Source: Actinoplanes sp. KI2
GTDB lineage: Bacteria; Actinomycetota; Actinomycetes; Mycobacteriales; Micromonosporaceae
DNA: 64,000 bases
Direction of reading: 5' to 3'
NCBI RefSeq assembly: GCF_025630775.1
Contig: NZ_JAOSZE010000005.1
Location: forward strand, 62,001-126,000
Below are positions 9,932-19,099 of this stretch, piece after piece; the first letter of the stretch is position 1, and each line of letters begins with the position of its first letter. Below the pieces are notes generated by a model, which was given only the letters and a program-made list of their open reading frames with translations, ran no database searches and had not been told where the DNA came from. The position numbers and the translations under genes were made by a program.

Positions 9932-10518
9932 AGGAGAAGAACGGCGAGGACGGCGATCACGGCGCTGGAGACCAATGCCGTGATCATGCGGCCGCGGTCG
10001 CCGGTCAGGAAGCGGCCGATCACCGAGCCGCCGCCGGCGAGCAGCAGTTGCCAGCTCGCCGAGGCCAGGAAGGCGCCGATCACGAACCAGGCGCCGCCGC
10101 CCTCGCCGGAGCGGCCGAGCACCAGCGCGGCGAAGTAGATGACGGTGGCCGGGTTGAGCAGGGTCAGGGCCAGGATGCCGGTGTAGGCGCGCAGCGGCGT
10201 GGCCGGGCGTTCCGCGCGCGCGGCGCCCGGTTTGCGGAAGGCGCTCCGCGCGGTCAGCACCGCCAGGCCGAGCAGCACTGCGGCTGCGGCCCAGCGCAGC
10301 GGCGTCGCGATCGGCGCGACGAGGCTCGCCACGGCCGCACCGCCCAGGACGGCGATCATCGCGTAGATGCCGTCGGCGGTGGCCGCGCCCAGGCCCGCGG
10401 CCGCGCCTACGCGCAGTGACGTGCGGGCGCTAAGGCCGGCGATCAGGACGCTGATGGCGCCCACGGGCATGGCTACGCCGTAGCCGGCGACCACGCCCGC
10501 CAGGAACGGCGCGCTCAC
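9928..10518 (-). CDS. LysE family translocator
   Basis: A 196-residue integral membrane protein with about six hydrophobic helices. The start (GYGVAMPVGAISVLIAG) carries the family's pro-gly-pore motif near residues 13-29 and LNPATVIYFAALVLGR near 118 is the paired internal motif. The family exports amino acids or related small solutes. GTG start at 10518. It lies alone between a convergent DNA repair gene and the NACHT gene; no substrate-specific regulator of the LysG type is adjacent. Confidence 0.85.
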   Translation of the reverse strand: MSAPFLAGVVAGYGVAMPVGAISVLIAGLSARTSLRVGAAAGLGAATADGIYAMIAVLGGAAVASLVAPIATPLRWAAAAVLLGLAVLTARSAFRKPGAARAERPATPLRAYTGILALTLLNPATVIYFAALVLGRSGEGGGAWFVIGAFLASASWQLLLAGGGSVIGRFLTGDRGRMITALVSSAVIAVLAVLLL

Positions 10519-10674
10519 GACAGCTGCTGACGAACCGACCCTTCGGCGACGGCCGTCTGCTGTCGGGCGGCCCGTTCGGCCGCGGCGACACAGACGGGGT
10601 GGGGCTTCAGCAGCATGGTCATGTGGAGAAGGATGACGGCGACCGGGCCATCCCGCTACCGGATTAACGGAGCG

Positions 10675-13600
10675 TTACGGGTTGCCGATCAGCCAGTTGG
10701 TGATGCACTGGTCGACGTAGGCGAGCACCGTCTCGATGTCACCGACCGTGTCCGGCATCCGGGCCAGCGCCACCAGCGACGAGTGCAGCCGGTCCGACCC
10801 GGCGGCCAGCCAGCTGTACTCGTCGAAGAGCGCGTTCAGGTCGGCCAGCCAGCGCTCGTTCGTGGTCCGCAGGCTGGCCAGGCGTACCCGGAAGGCCTCC
10901 AGCTCGCCGCGCAGCTCGTCGCCACCGGCGATCGCCCGGGTGCGGCCGAGCTTCTCGGCCGCGTCCGGCGCGCGGCGACGACGCTCCAACAGGGCGACGG
11001 CCCCGGCGGCCGCGGTGATCGCGCCACGCCGATCGGTCAGCGACGTCCAGCCGTCGGAGACCACCTTGAGCACGCTCTCGGCGAGCCAGGCCGCGTTCGG
11101 GTCGTCGCGCTCGGCCCGGCGCAGCACCGCGGTCGCCGCGCGCAGCCACTCGTCCGGCGAGGCGACGGTCAGGCCGCCGAGCACGTCGACCGCCGCCTCG
11201 GTCGGGCAGTCGTGCTGGCCGGCCAGCGTGCGCAGCAGCTGATCCGCGTACGCGACCTGCAGCTCCGGATCCCAGTCCGGGAACTCGGCGGCGATCCGCA
11301 CGCAGCGCCGGTAGACCTCGCCCGGGTCCTCGCCGGAGGCTGGCAGCAGCCAGACCGCGAGCAGCGCCTGGGCCGCCGACGGGGCGTTCTGCCACCAGGA
11401 CGCGTACATGGCGGTGGTCGGCCCGAGCCGGGAGTCGAGCAGCGGCTCGAGGGTGTACCAGGCGAGCTCGTTCTGCGTGCAGCCCTGGAAGAACACACGG
11501 CGGCGGCGTGCCTCGACCTCGAAGCCGTCGGTGATCGTGACGCTGCCGCGGTCGGCCTCGGGCCGGCGGAAGAGCCAGTGCGGGTCGGGTTGCGGCGTGA
11601 CGAACGTGCCGTCGTCGAGGGTCAGCCGCACGTCCCGGCCGCGCGAGCCGGTGCACCGCTCGACCGCCAGTGTCTCGACCAGGGTGGCCCAGCCCTGGTT
11701 GTTCAGCTGCGCGTGCCAGAGCGTCGCGTGGTCGTGCCACTGCCGGAACGGTTCGTAGCGGGCCGGTTCGGCCAGCTCGCCGAAGCGCAATCCGCCCGAG
11801 GTCACGACCGCGAGAAGCGTCAGATTCGCCGTGTACGCCGCGAAGCGCGCCGCCACGTTACGGCCCGGGGCCGGCCGGTACGCCGAGGCGGCCCAGTCCC
11901 CGCTGCGCTCACCCTGGCGGAACATCCGGATCAGCACGTCGGTGTACCGGGCGCGGCCGTCCGCGGTCAGCCGGGCGGCCATCTCGGCCAGGAACTGCAC
12001 CACCGGCGCCCGGGCGGTGAGCGGCACCTCGGAGAGCAGGTCGGTGATCAGGTCGTGGCCGGTCATCGGGCGCGCCGCGAGGGTCACCGCGTCGCGCGCG
12101 ACCGCCTCGGCCAGCAGCTGCCAGGTGAACCGGGCGACCAGGTACTCCCCGAACGTGGCGTGCAGGAACTCGTACGTCCGCCTGGTGTCTCCGCCACGGA
12201 CGGCCTGCGACCGATGCACGAAGAAGAACCGGCCGAAGATCAGCTCGGAGTCGGTGAGCGCGTCGGCGCTCACCGGCGGTTGCCGGCCCGGCGCGGGCTC
12301 ACCGAGAGTTGCGCGCAGGTCGGCACTCACCGCCTCCTCGGTGACCCACTGGGCGGAGCGGTTGAGCATCGCGAACGCGACCACGGCGAGCCGGCTCAGC
12401 TCCTGCTCGGCGAGCGCGTCCACGGTCCGCGCCGGGATGTTGCTGTACGCCTTGCCGACCTCGCGCCGGGCGAAGCCGACCAGCAGCTGCTCGTAGAGCT
12501 CGCCGGTGGTGAGCCGGCCGGCCGGTCCGCGGCGCAGGGCGTTCCCGTCGCTGTCGTGCAGGGCCAGCATCAGCAGCAACAGCGGCTGCCCGGCCAGCTC
12601 CCGGTGGGCCAGGACGTCCTCGGCGGCCAGGTGGGTCGCGTTCACCTCGTTCCAGGCGTCCACCCAGCCCCGGATGCGCGGCTCGTCGAACGGTTGCAGG
12701 CGCAGCAGCAGTGTCTCCGGCGGCAGCGCGGCCCGGTCCGCGACGCTGGTCCGGCTCGTCACGATCACCGCGGCGGCCCGGCCCTGCTCCCGCTCGCGCT
12801 GCTGGAACTCGGCCGCCACCTGCAGGAAGTCGTTCTGGCTGACCCCGGTGGCCTGCAGCAGCTCGTCGAAGCCGTCAAAGATGATCACCGGTACCGCGTC
12901 GATCGAGCGGGCCAGCGACGGCCAGGTGGTCTCCTCGGTGGTCGCGGTGAGCACCGCCTGCTCGATCTGCTGCTGAAGGCGCAGCGAGGTGTCGACGTCG
13001 CGCAGCGGCACCCGGATCGGCAGGAAGCGGGTGGTGGACAGCCGCGCGGCGAGGATGCGGGTGAGCACCGACTTGCCGGCGCCGGGCTGGCCGAGCACGA
13101 GCATCGGCGCCCGGACCGCCCGCGGGGTGCCGAGGTAGCCGGCGAGGAACCGGTCGATGTCGTGGCGTACGCCGAGGTCCTGCCAGAAGGCCTCGTCGGC
13201 CGGGGAGACGCCCTCGACCCGCTCGGCGACCTGGAAGGCCGGCGGGATGTAGCCGCGGTCCAGGGTGGGCACGCCGAGCCCGTCCGGCAGGTCGATCGAC
13301 TCGACGATCCGGTGTTCGAGCAGGGCGGCGTGCGCCCGTTGGAGGGCCTTGGCCACGCCCTCGGCGGTGTTCTCGGCAGCGACCTCGCGCAGCAGCCGCT
13401 CCAGCTCGCGCAGCGACGGTTCGAGCGAGTCCAGCCGGCCCTCGATCGCGTTGCGATGCCGGTGGTCGATCCACAGGGCCATGTCGGGGCAGTCCGCCAT
13501 GAGGTTGAGGAGCATCTCCTCGTACCGCTTGCGGGCCCGCCGGCCGCCCGCCTCGAGGTCGCGCAGCAGGATGGTCCGCTCCCCCTCGCTGAGCTCGTCG

Positions 13601-14139
13601 AACGGGGCCAGCCCGCTGAGGAAACGGCCGAGGTCGGCGGTCAGCCGGTCGTAGAAGATCTCCAGCGCGGCCAGGTACTTCTCGTTCGGGATGTGCGGCT
13701 CGGGGGTCGGCACGCCGGCCCGCAGCGCCGCGGAGGTGAGGTCGCGGGCGCCTTCCGCGCCCTGGCCGGCCAGCCGGAGCTGGTCGGCCCGGGTGAGCCG
13801 GGCCCAGGACAGGTCGACGTCGGCCAGGGCGTCGAAGTAGGCGGCGATCACGATGATCGTGTGCGCGGCGGCGAGCCGGTCGGTGCGATCGCGCCGGCCC
13901 GAGCCGGTCATCGCCCGGGCGGTCGAGGTGACCAGCTCGCCGGAGACCCGGGCCAGCTCGGTGCGCAGGTCGAGCAGGGCGAGCAGCTGCGGCGCGGCGA
14001 TCGCGGCGCCGGCCAGCAGGCCGCCGGTCATCGTGTTGACCCGCTGGTAGACGGCCGACTCGGGGCCGCCGCCGAGGATGCGCACCGCGTCCGCGTAACT
14101 GATCGTCCTAGCCACGCCACCGATTGTCGCATCCGTCAT
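10675..14139 (-). CDS. large NACHT-domain STAND ATPase
   Basis: A 1,154-residue protein of the STAND class, which uses an ATP-driven switch to sense a signal and oligomerise; bacterial NACHT proteins include antiphage defence proteins. Residues 1-300 are helical and open with ARTISYADAVRILGGGPES, resembling the actinobacterial NACHT N-terminal helical domain (NNH7 type). The NACHT core has Walker A GQPGAGKS (350-357), the NACHT-type Walker B DGFDE (422-426), sensor VIVTSR (458-463), and the family motif FLHATFGEYLVAR (658-670). Residues about 700-1154 are helical with no recognisable repeat and are probably the sensor. No membrane helix or nuclease motif is visible. It is monocistronic. GTG at 14115 is an alternative start. 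Confidence 0.85.
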   Translation of the reverse strand: MTDATIGGVARTISYADAVRILGGGPESAVYQRVNTMTGGLLAGAAIAAPQLLALLDLRTELARVSGELVTSTARAMTGSGRRDRTDRLAAAHTIIVIAAYFDALADVDLSWARLTRADQLRLAGQGAEGARDLTSAALRAGVPTPEPHIPNEKYLAALEIFYDRLTADLGRFLSGLAPFDELSEGERTILLRDLEAGGRRARKRYEEMLLNLMADCPDMALWIDHRHRNAIEGRLDSLEPSLRELERLLREVAAENTAEGVAKALQRAHAALLEHRIVESIDLPDGLGVPTLDRGYIPPAFQVAERVEGVSPADEAFWQDLGVRHDIDRFLAGYLGTPRAVRAPMLVLGQPGAGKSVLTRILAARLSTTRFLPIRVPLRDVDTSLRLQQQIEQAVLTATTEETTWPSLARSIDAVPVIIFDGFDELLQATGVSQNDFLQVAAEFQQREREQGRAAAVIVTSRTSVADRAALPPETLLLRLQPFDEPRIRGWVDAWNEVNATHLAAEDVLAHRELAGQPLLLLMLALHDSDGNALRRGPAGRLTTGELYEQLLVGFARREVGKAYSNIPARTVDALAEQELSRLAVVAFAMLNRSAQWVTEEAVSADLRATLGEPAPGRQPPVSADALTDSELIFGRFFFVHRSQAVRGGDTRRTYEFLHATFGEYLVARFTWQLLAEAVARDAVTLAARPMTGHDLITDLLSEVPLTARAPVVQFLAEMAARLTADGRARYTDVLIRMFRQGERSGDWAASAYRPAPGRNVAARFAAYTANLTLLAVVTSGGLRFGELAEPARYEPFRQWHDHATLWHAQLNNQGWATLVETLAVERCTGSRGRDVRLTLDDGTFVTPQPDPHWLFRRPEADRGSVTITDGFEVEARRRRVFFQGCTQNELAWYTLEPLLDSRLGPTTAMYASWWQNAPSAAQALLAVWLLPASGEDPGEVYRRCVRIAAEFPDWDPELQVAYADQLLRTLAGQHDCPTEAAVDVLGGLTVASPDEWLRAATAVLRRAERDDPNAAWLAESVLKVVSDGWTSLTDRRGAITAAAGAVALLERRRRAPDAAEKLGRTRAIAGGDELRGELEAFRVRLASLRTTNERWLADLNALFDEYSWLAAGSDRLHSSLVALARMPDTVGDIETVLAYVDQCITNWLIGNP

Positions 14140-14192
14140 TCCCCGATACAGATATCCGATTTTCCGTATAAAAGCGGCAGTTCGGCGCCGGG

Positions 14193-14198
14193 TAACGT
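14193..14198 (+). promoter_or_regulatory. -10 box of probable leaderless promoter
   Basis: TAACGT is followed by six bases and then the GTG of the phosphatase gene at 14205. The 65-base divergent spacer with the NACHT gene is the most AT-rich stretch nearby (around 14145-14172), so both promoters must lie here; I cannot identify the NACHT -10 box with confidence. Confidence 0.4.
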
Positions 14199-14204
14199 GG
14201 GCCG

Positions 14205-14900
14205 GTGACTGTCGTCAGTGAACTGATCCTGGTACGACACGGGCAGAGCCTGTCCAATGTGGCCTTCCCGGCCGCCGACGCGAAGGGCCTGCTGGACGCC
14301 GAAGCGGGCGACCGGGACGCCGAGGTGCCGCTGACCGAGCTCGGCGAGGGGCAGGCCGCGGCGGTCGGTGGCTGGCTGGCCTCGCTCCCCGCCGAGCAGC
14401 TGCCAGAGGTGGTGATCACCTCGCCCTACCTGCGCGCCCGCGAGACGTGGCGGATCGCCGCCGAGGCCTCGGGCCTGTCCCTGCCCGAGCCGAAAACCGA
14501 CGACCGGCTCGTCGACCGGCGACTCGGCGACCTCGAGATGCTCACCCGGGCCGCGGTCGCCCGGCGCTTCCCGGCCGAGGCGGGCCGCCGGGCCGAGGCG
14601 GGCGAGTACCGCTACGCCCCGCCGAACGGCGAGTCCTTCGCCGACGTCGAGGCGCGGCTCGCCGCGTTCCTGGCCGACCTCAACGCCGAACACGCCGGCG
14701 AGCGGGTGGTGGTGGTCGCCCACGACGCGGTCGTGCTGATGATGCGGGCCACCATCGAACGGCTCGGCTGGGACGAGGTGGTCGCCGTCGAACGCGCCGC
14801 CGGCAGCATCCGCAACGCGTCGATCTCCCAGTTCCTGGCCCGCGACGGACGGCTGGAACTGGTCCGCTACAACGACATCGACCACCTGCCCAGCATCTGA
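14205..14900 (+). CDS. histidine phosphatase family protein
   Basis: A 231-residue phosphoglycerate-mutase-like protein. The phosphohistidine motif is LVRHGQSLSN with His12; the second conserved His is in VVVVAHDAVVLMM near residue 168, and the acid in NGESFADVEARL near 143. It resembles broad-specificity phosphatases rather than true glycolytic mutases. GTG start at 14205. It is divergent from the NACHT ATPase, with only 65 bases between them; there is no evidence for a functional link. Downstream is a repeat block. Confidence 0.85.
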   Translation: MTVVSELILVRHGQSLSNVAFPAADAKGLLDAEAGDRDAEVPLTELGEGQAAAVGGWLASLPAEQLPEVVITSPYLRARETWRIAAEASGLSLPEPKTDDRLVDRRLGDLEMLTRAAVARRFPAEAGRRAEAGEYRYAPPNGESFADVEARLAAFLADLNAEHAGERVVVVAHDAVVLMMRATIERLGWDEVVAVERAAGSIRNASISQFLARDGRLELVRYNDIDHLPSI

Positions 14901-14934
14901 CCCCGCGACACCCGAGCCGGCGACGCACCAGCGC

Positions 14935-15385
14935 CCGGACCCCCGCCAGCGCCCCGACCCCCAGTGCCCCGACCCCTGCCAACGCTCCGACCCCGCCAGC
15001 GCCCCGACCCCCGTCGGCACCCCGACCCCCCGGCCAGCGCCCCCGAACCGCCAGCGCCCCCGAACTGCCAGCGCCCCGGAATCGGCGGCACGTCAGCACC
15101 CGAACCCCGCCAGCGCCCCGAACCCCCACCAACGCCCACGAAACTGCCAGCGCTCCCGAACCGACGCGCGCCAGCGCCTCGAACCGACGCGCGCCAGCGC
15201 CCCGAACCCCCGGCCAGCGCCCCGAACCCCCGGCCAGCGCCCCGAACCGCCAGCGCCCCGAACCGGCGGCGTGCCGACGCCCCGAACCGCCAGCGCCCCG
15301 AACCGGCGGCGTGCCGGCGCCCCGGACCCCCAGCGCCCCGAACCGGCGGCGTGCCGGCGCCCGAACCGGCGGCCCGGCCACCCGA
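14935..15385. repeat. degenerate GC-rich repeat block (CCAGCGCCCCGAACC type)
   Basis: The 486-base gap between the phosphatase and the isomerase gene is filled with imperfect tandem copies of a Pro-codon-like motif (CCAGCGCCCCGAACC and variants) of about 10-22 bases. In the 15250-15385 part a longer unit containing CGAACCGGCGGCGTGCCG recurs at least three times. Both strands stay open in several frames because of the composition, but no frame has a start, ribosome site or sensible codon use. It is treated as a noncoding minisatellite lying at the 3' ends of two convergent genes. Confidence 0.8.
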
Positions 15386-15386
15386 C

Positions 15387-16130
15387 TCAGTCGGCGGCGG
15401 ACCACCCCAGCATCTCGTCGAAGACGGAACGATCCCCGTCGACGCGCACCGCGTCGACGGGGATGCGCTTGTAGAGGGCGAGCACCAGATCGCTGGCCGA
15501 CCCGTGCACGGTCGTGACCGGCTCGCCACCGGCCGCCGGATCGAGCTGCACCCCCGCCGGCGACAGGTCGACCACCCAGGACGGCCCCTCGATCGCCGTG
15601 AACGCGACCCGCGCCGGCCGATGCGGCCACTTCCCCAGCGACGCCATGCCGACGCTCAGGAACTCGGCGACCCCGTCGACCGCGACCGCGGCCGGCAGCG
15701 GCGACGGCTCGCCGGCGGCCTCCTGCGCGTCGTACGCGTGCACAGCCGCCTCCTGCACCTGGTGCCGCGCGACCGCCGCGGCCGTCAACGGCGTGCCGGA
15801 GCCGCCCCACCACGCCCAGGCGGCGCTTTCCGGCCCGGCCGCGCGCAGGGCCCCGACCAGCAGCGCCGTCGACTCGGCCGACCACTCCAGCAGATCGCCC
15901 TGGGGGTCGAGGTCGCCGCGTTGCTCGGCGGTGGGCGGCGCCGAGGCGTCGGCCAGCCGGACCACCACCGCCCAGAACCGCTGCACGGCACCCAGATGGC
16001 GGATCAGATCGGTCAGCGCCCAGTCGGGGCAGCCGGGCACCCGGGCCTCGAGCGACGACGCGGCCGCGGCGGCGGAGCGCAACGCCGCGGACCGGTCGTC
16101 GACGAGTGTCAGCAGTTCATCGAAAGTCAC
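15387..16130 (-). CDS. mycothiol-dependent maleylpyruvate isomerase-like protein
   Basis: A 247-residue protein with an N-terminal DinB-like four-helix domain (VPGCPDWALTDLIRHLGAVQ near residue 31, with the conserved metal His in IRHLG) and ARHQVQEAAVHAYDAQEAAG near 121 with the other conserved His and Asp, then a C-terminal domain (about 155-245). This two-domain layout is that of MDMPI-type enzymes, which use mycothiol as cofactor. The real substrate is unknown. GTG start at 16130; a TAGAAC box six bases upstream could be a leaderless promoter. The stop lies at the very edge of the repeat block. Confidence 0.82.
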   Translation of the reverse strand: MTFDELLTLVDDRSAALRSAAAAASSLEARVPGCPDWALTDLIRHLGAVQRFWAVVVRLADASAPPTAEQRGDLDPQGDLLEWSAESTALLVGALRAAGPESAAWAWWGGSGTPLTAAAVARHQVQEAAVHAYDAQEAAGEPSPLPAAVAVDGVAEFLSVGMASLGKWPHRPARVAFTAIEGPSWVVDLSPAGVQLDPAAGGEPVTTVHGSASDLVLALYKRIPVDAVRVDGDRSVFDEMLGWSAAD

Positions 16131-16167
16131 GCACCGGTTCTATCACCGGGGTGCGACAGAAACCGGC

Positions 16168-16641
16168 TCAGACGTTGAAGCCGAGCGCCCGCAGCTGCTC
16201 GCGGCCATCGTCCGTGATCTTGTCGGGACCCCACGGCGGCAGCCACACCCAGTTGATCCGGAAGTCGCTCACCAGACCGCCGCCCGGTCCGGTGGTGAGC
16301 GCCGCCCGGGTCTGCTCCTCGATCACGTCGGTGAGCGGGCAGGCCGCCGAGGTCAGCGTCATGTCCAGGGTGGCCACGTTGTCGTCGTCCACGAACGTGC
16401 CGTAGACCAGGCCGAGGTCGACCACGTTGATCCCGAGCTCCGGGTCGACGACGTCCTTCATCGCCTCCTCGACGTCCGCGACCGAGGCCTTGCCGGCCGG
16501 CGCCGAGGCCGTGGGCGCGGCGGCTGTAGGTTCCGCGGGCGCGGGCGCCGCCTCGTTCAGGTCGACGGAAGGCGCCTCATCAGCGGTGCCTGCGGCGGCC
16601 CGCTCCTCGGCCAGCCACGCGGGAGTCTGTTCGGTAGTCAT
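16168..16641 (-). CDS. sufT: SufT / MIP18-type Fe-S assembly factor
   Basis: A 157-residue protein. The first 55 residues are Ala/Pro/Glu-rich and low in complexity; the DUF59 domain follows (VADVEEAMKDVVDPELGINV near residue 55, then LTLTSAACPLTDVIEEQTRAAL with the conserved Cys). It serves in late Fe-S cluster maturation. The ATG at 16641 has GGAGGTGA seven bases upstream and overlaps the sufU stop by four bases; the longer open frame upstream lies inside sufU. It is the last gene of the suf operon. Confidence 0.88.
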   Translation of the reverse strand: MTTEQTPAWLAEERAAAGTADEAPSVDLNEAAPAPAEPTAAAPTASAPAGKASVADVEEAMKDVVDPELGINVVDLGLVYGTFVDDDNVATLDMTLTSAACPLTDVIEEQTRAALTTGPGGGLVSDFRINWVWLPPWGPDKITDDGREQLRALGFNV

Positions 16642-17093
16642 GCCTTCACCTCCGGGCTCACGCCCACATCGACGCCCGCGCGCGCCGCGGCGTCCTTGAA
16701 CGCCATCCACGGCAGCAGCGCGCATTTCACCCGAGCCGGGAACTTGGCCACGCCCGCGAACGCCACCGCGTCCCCGAGCACGTCCTCGTCCGGCTCGACC
16801 TGCCCACGACCCTGCATCAGCTCGACGAACGCTTCATGAATCTCGGCGATCTCGTCCGGCGAATGACCGACGAGCAGCTCGTGCAGCACAGAAGCGGAGG
16901 CCTGCGAGATCGAGCACCCGAGACCATCGTACGAAATATCGGTAAAATCGCTTGAAACCCGTACGGTGATCTCGTCGCCACACGTCGGGTTGACGTGATG
17001 CGCCTCCCCGTCGAAGGGGTCACGCAGGCCACGGCCGTGCGGATGCTTGTAGTGATCGAGGATGATCTCCTGGTACAGCGCGTCGAGCATCAT
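16638..17093 (-). CDS. sufU: SufU zinc-dependent sulfurtransferase / Fe-S assembly
   Basis: A 151-residue SufU protein that accepts sulfur from SufS and delivers it to the SufBCD scaffold. The zinc/sulfur ligands are visible as Cys38 and Asp40 (NPTCGD), Cys60 (GLGCSIS) and Cys124 (RVKCALLPW). The insertion typical of SufU versus IscU is present between the second and third Cys. ATG at 17093 shares a base with the sufS stop (TGATG), and a second ATG follows directly. Confidence 0.92.
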   Translation of the reverse strand: MMLDALYQEIILDHYKHPHGRGLRDPFDGEAHHVNPTCGDEITVRVSSDFTDISYDGLGCSISQASASVLHELLVGHSPDEIAEIHEAFVELMQGRGQVEPDEDVLGDAVAFAGVAKFPARVKCALLPWMAFKDAAARAGVDVGVSPEVKA

Positions 17094-18322
17094 CAGCCGA
17101 ACACCCTCTTCACCTGATCGAGTCCTCGCGCCAGCGCGTCGATCTCGTCCGTCGTCGTGTACAGGTAGAACGACGCGCGCGTCATGGCCGGCACCCCGAA
17201 CCGGGCGCAGGTCGGCTTCGCACAGTGATGTCCGACGCGAACCTCGACCCCGAGCGCGTCCAGGACCTGCCCGACGTCGTGCGGGTGCACCCCGTCCAGC
17301 GCGAACGAGAGCGTGCCGCCTCGCCCCTCGGGCGTCGCCGGGCCGAAGATGCGCACTCCTGGCACATCGCTCAGAGCCTTCAACGCGTACCCGGTGATGT
17401 CCTGCTCGTGCTGGTGGACGGCCTCCATGCCGAGCCCGTTCAGGTAGTCGACGGCCGCGCCCAGCCCGATGGCCTCGGCGATCGGCGGGGTGCCCGCCTC
17501 GAACCGGGCCGGCGGCGCCGCGTAGGTGGTGCCGGCCATGGTGACCGTCTCGATCATCGAACCGCCGCCCAGGAACGGCGGCATCTTCGCGAGCAGGTCG
17601 AACCGGCCCCAGAGCACGCCGATGCCGGTCGGGCCGAGCATCTTGTGCCCGGTGAACGCGATGAAGTCCACGCCCAGCCCGCGCACGTCGACCGGCAGGT
17701 GCGGCACCGACTGCGAGCAGTCCAGCGCCACCAGCGCGCCGACCTCACGGGCCCGCGCGACGATCCGCGAGACGTCGTTGATCGTGCCCAGCGTGTTCGA
17801 CATGTGCACGACCGAGACCAGCCTGGTGCGCTCGTTGACGAGAGCACTCAACGTGGACTCGTCGAGCCGGCCGTCGTCGGTGATGCCGAACCAGCGCAGC
17901 GTCGCGCCGGTACGCTCGCAGAGCAGCTGCCAGGGGACGATGTTCGAGTGATGCTCCATCTCGGAGATCACGATCTCGTCGCCCGGCTTCAGCGCCAGGT
18001 ACTGCCCGGCGGAGTGCGCCACCAGGTTGAGCGCCTCGGTCGAGTTCTTCGTGAAGACGATCTCGTCGGGGGTGCCGGCGTTGACGAAGGCCGCGACCTT
18101 CGCGCGGGCCTCCTCGTACGCCGTCGTGGCCTCGGTGCCGAGCGTGTGCACCGAGCGGGACACGTTGCCGTTGTGCCGCTCGTTGTGCACCCGCATGGCA
18201 TCGATCACCTGGCGAGGCTTCTGCGAGGTGTTGGCGCTGTCCAGATAGACGAGCGGGTGGCCGTTGACCTCCCGTTCGAAGATCGGGAAGTCGGCTCGGA
18301 CCCGGGCCACGTCGAACGTCAT
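17093..18322 (-). CDS. sufS: cysteine desulfurase SufS
   Basis: A 409-residue group II cysteine desulfurase that takes sulfur from cysteine via a PLP enzyme. The PLP-binding Lys is in FTGHKMLGPTGIGVLWG (about residue 226), the conserved His in EMEHHSNIVPW, and the persulfide Cys in GHHCAKPTCARFG (about residue 375). Length and order are standard. It lies between sufC (15 bases upstream) and sufU (1-base overlap). Confidence 0.95.
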   Translation of the reverse strand: MTFDVARVRADFPIFEREVNGHPLVYLDSANTSQKPRQVIDAMRVHNERHNGNVSRSVHTLGTEATTAYEEARAKVAAFVNAGTPDEIVFTKNSTEALNLVAHSAGQYLALKPGDEIVISEMEHHSNIVPWQLLCERTGATLRWFGITDDGRLDESTLSALVNERTRLVSVVHMSNTLGTINDVSRIVARAREVGALVALDCSQSVPHLPVDVRGLGVDFIAFTGHKMLGPTGIGVLWGRFDLLAKMPPFLGGGSMIETVTMAGTTYAAPPARFEAGTPPIAEAIGLGAAVDYLNGLGMEAVHQHEQDITGYALKALSDVPGVRIFGPATPEGRGGTLSFALDGVHPHDVGQVLDALGVEVRVGHHCAKPTCARFGVPAMTRASFYLYTTTDEIDALARGLDQVKRVFG

Positions 18323-18337
18323 CGTTCTCCCCCAGCT

Positions 18338-19099
18338 TCAGACGCGCGCGGCGACGTAGCGCTCGTAACCCTCGGCTTCCAGCTGCTCGGCCAGCTCCGG
18401 GCCACCCTCTTGAACGATCTTGCCGGCCACGAAGACGTGCACGAAGTCCGGCTTGATGTAGCGCAGGATCCGGGTGTAGTGGGTGATCAGCAGGAGGCCG
18501 GTCTCGCCGGTCTCGCGCACCCGGTTGACGCCCTCGCTGACGATCCGCAGCGCGTCGATGTCCAGGCCGGAGTCGGTCTCGTCGAGGATCGCCGTCTTCG
18601 GCTTGAGCAGCTCGAGCTGCATGATCTCGTGCCGCTTCTTCTCACCGCCGGAGAAGCCCTCGTTGACGTTGCGCTGCGCGAACGACGGGTCCATCTGCAG
18701 CTTCTCCATCGCCGAGCGCAGCTCGCCGGCCCAGGTGCGCAGCTTCGGCGCCTCGCCGTCGATCGCGGTCTTCGCGGTACGCAGGAAATTCGCCACCGAC
18801 ACGCCGGGAACCTCGACCGGGTACTGCATCGCCAGGAACAGGCCGGCGCGAGCGCGCTCGTCCACGGTCATGGCCAGCACGTCCTCGCCGTCCAGCGTCA
18901 CCGTGCCGCCGGTGATCTGATACTTCGGGTGTCCGGCGATCGAGTAGGCCAGCGTCGACTTGCCCGACCCGTTCGGCCCCATGATCGCGTGGGTCTCGCC
19001 GGCCTTCACGGTGAGGTCGACCCCGGCCAGGATGGGCTTCAGCTCGCCCTCGGGCAGCTTCACCGACACCTTCAGGTCGCGGATCTCGAGGGTGCTCAC
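18338..19099 (-). CDS. sufC: Fe-S assembly ATPase SufC
   Basis: A 253-residue ABC ATPase that energises the SufBD scaffold. Walker A is GPNGSGKST near residue 41, the signature is the SufC-type FSGGEKKRHEIMQ, and Walker B is KTAILDETDSGLD. GTG at 19099 overlaps the Rieske gene stop by four bases, which fixes the start; the longer open frame upstream is a shadow of that gene. Confidence 0.95.
   Translation of the reverse strand: MSTLEIRDLKVSVKLPEGELKPILAGVDLTVKAGETHAIMGPNGSGKSTLAYSIAGHPKYQITGGTVTLDGEDVLAMTVDERARAGLFLAMQYPVEVPGVSVANFLRTAKTAIDGEAPKLRTWAGELRSAMEKLQMDPSFAQRNVNEGFSGGEKKRHEIMQLELLKPKTAILDETDSGLDIDALRIVSEGVNRVRETGETGLLLITHYTRILRYIKPDFVHVFVAGKIVQEGGPELAEQLEAEGYERYVAARV

Noticed and set aside
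10615..14208. Open frame of about 1,200 codons opposite the NACHT gene
   Set aside because: It is the antisense shadow of a GC-rich gene with Arg/Gly/Pro-rich translation and no domain.
14935..15385. Possible CRISPR array or Pro-rich gene
   Set aside because: Units are short, adjacent and degenerate, without unique spacers; no start codon or ribosome site.
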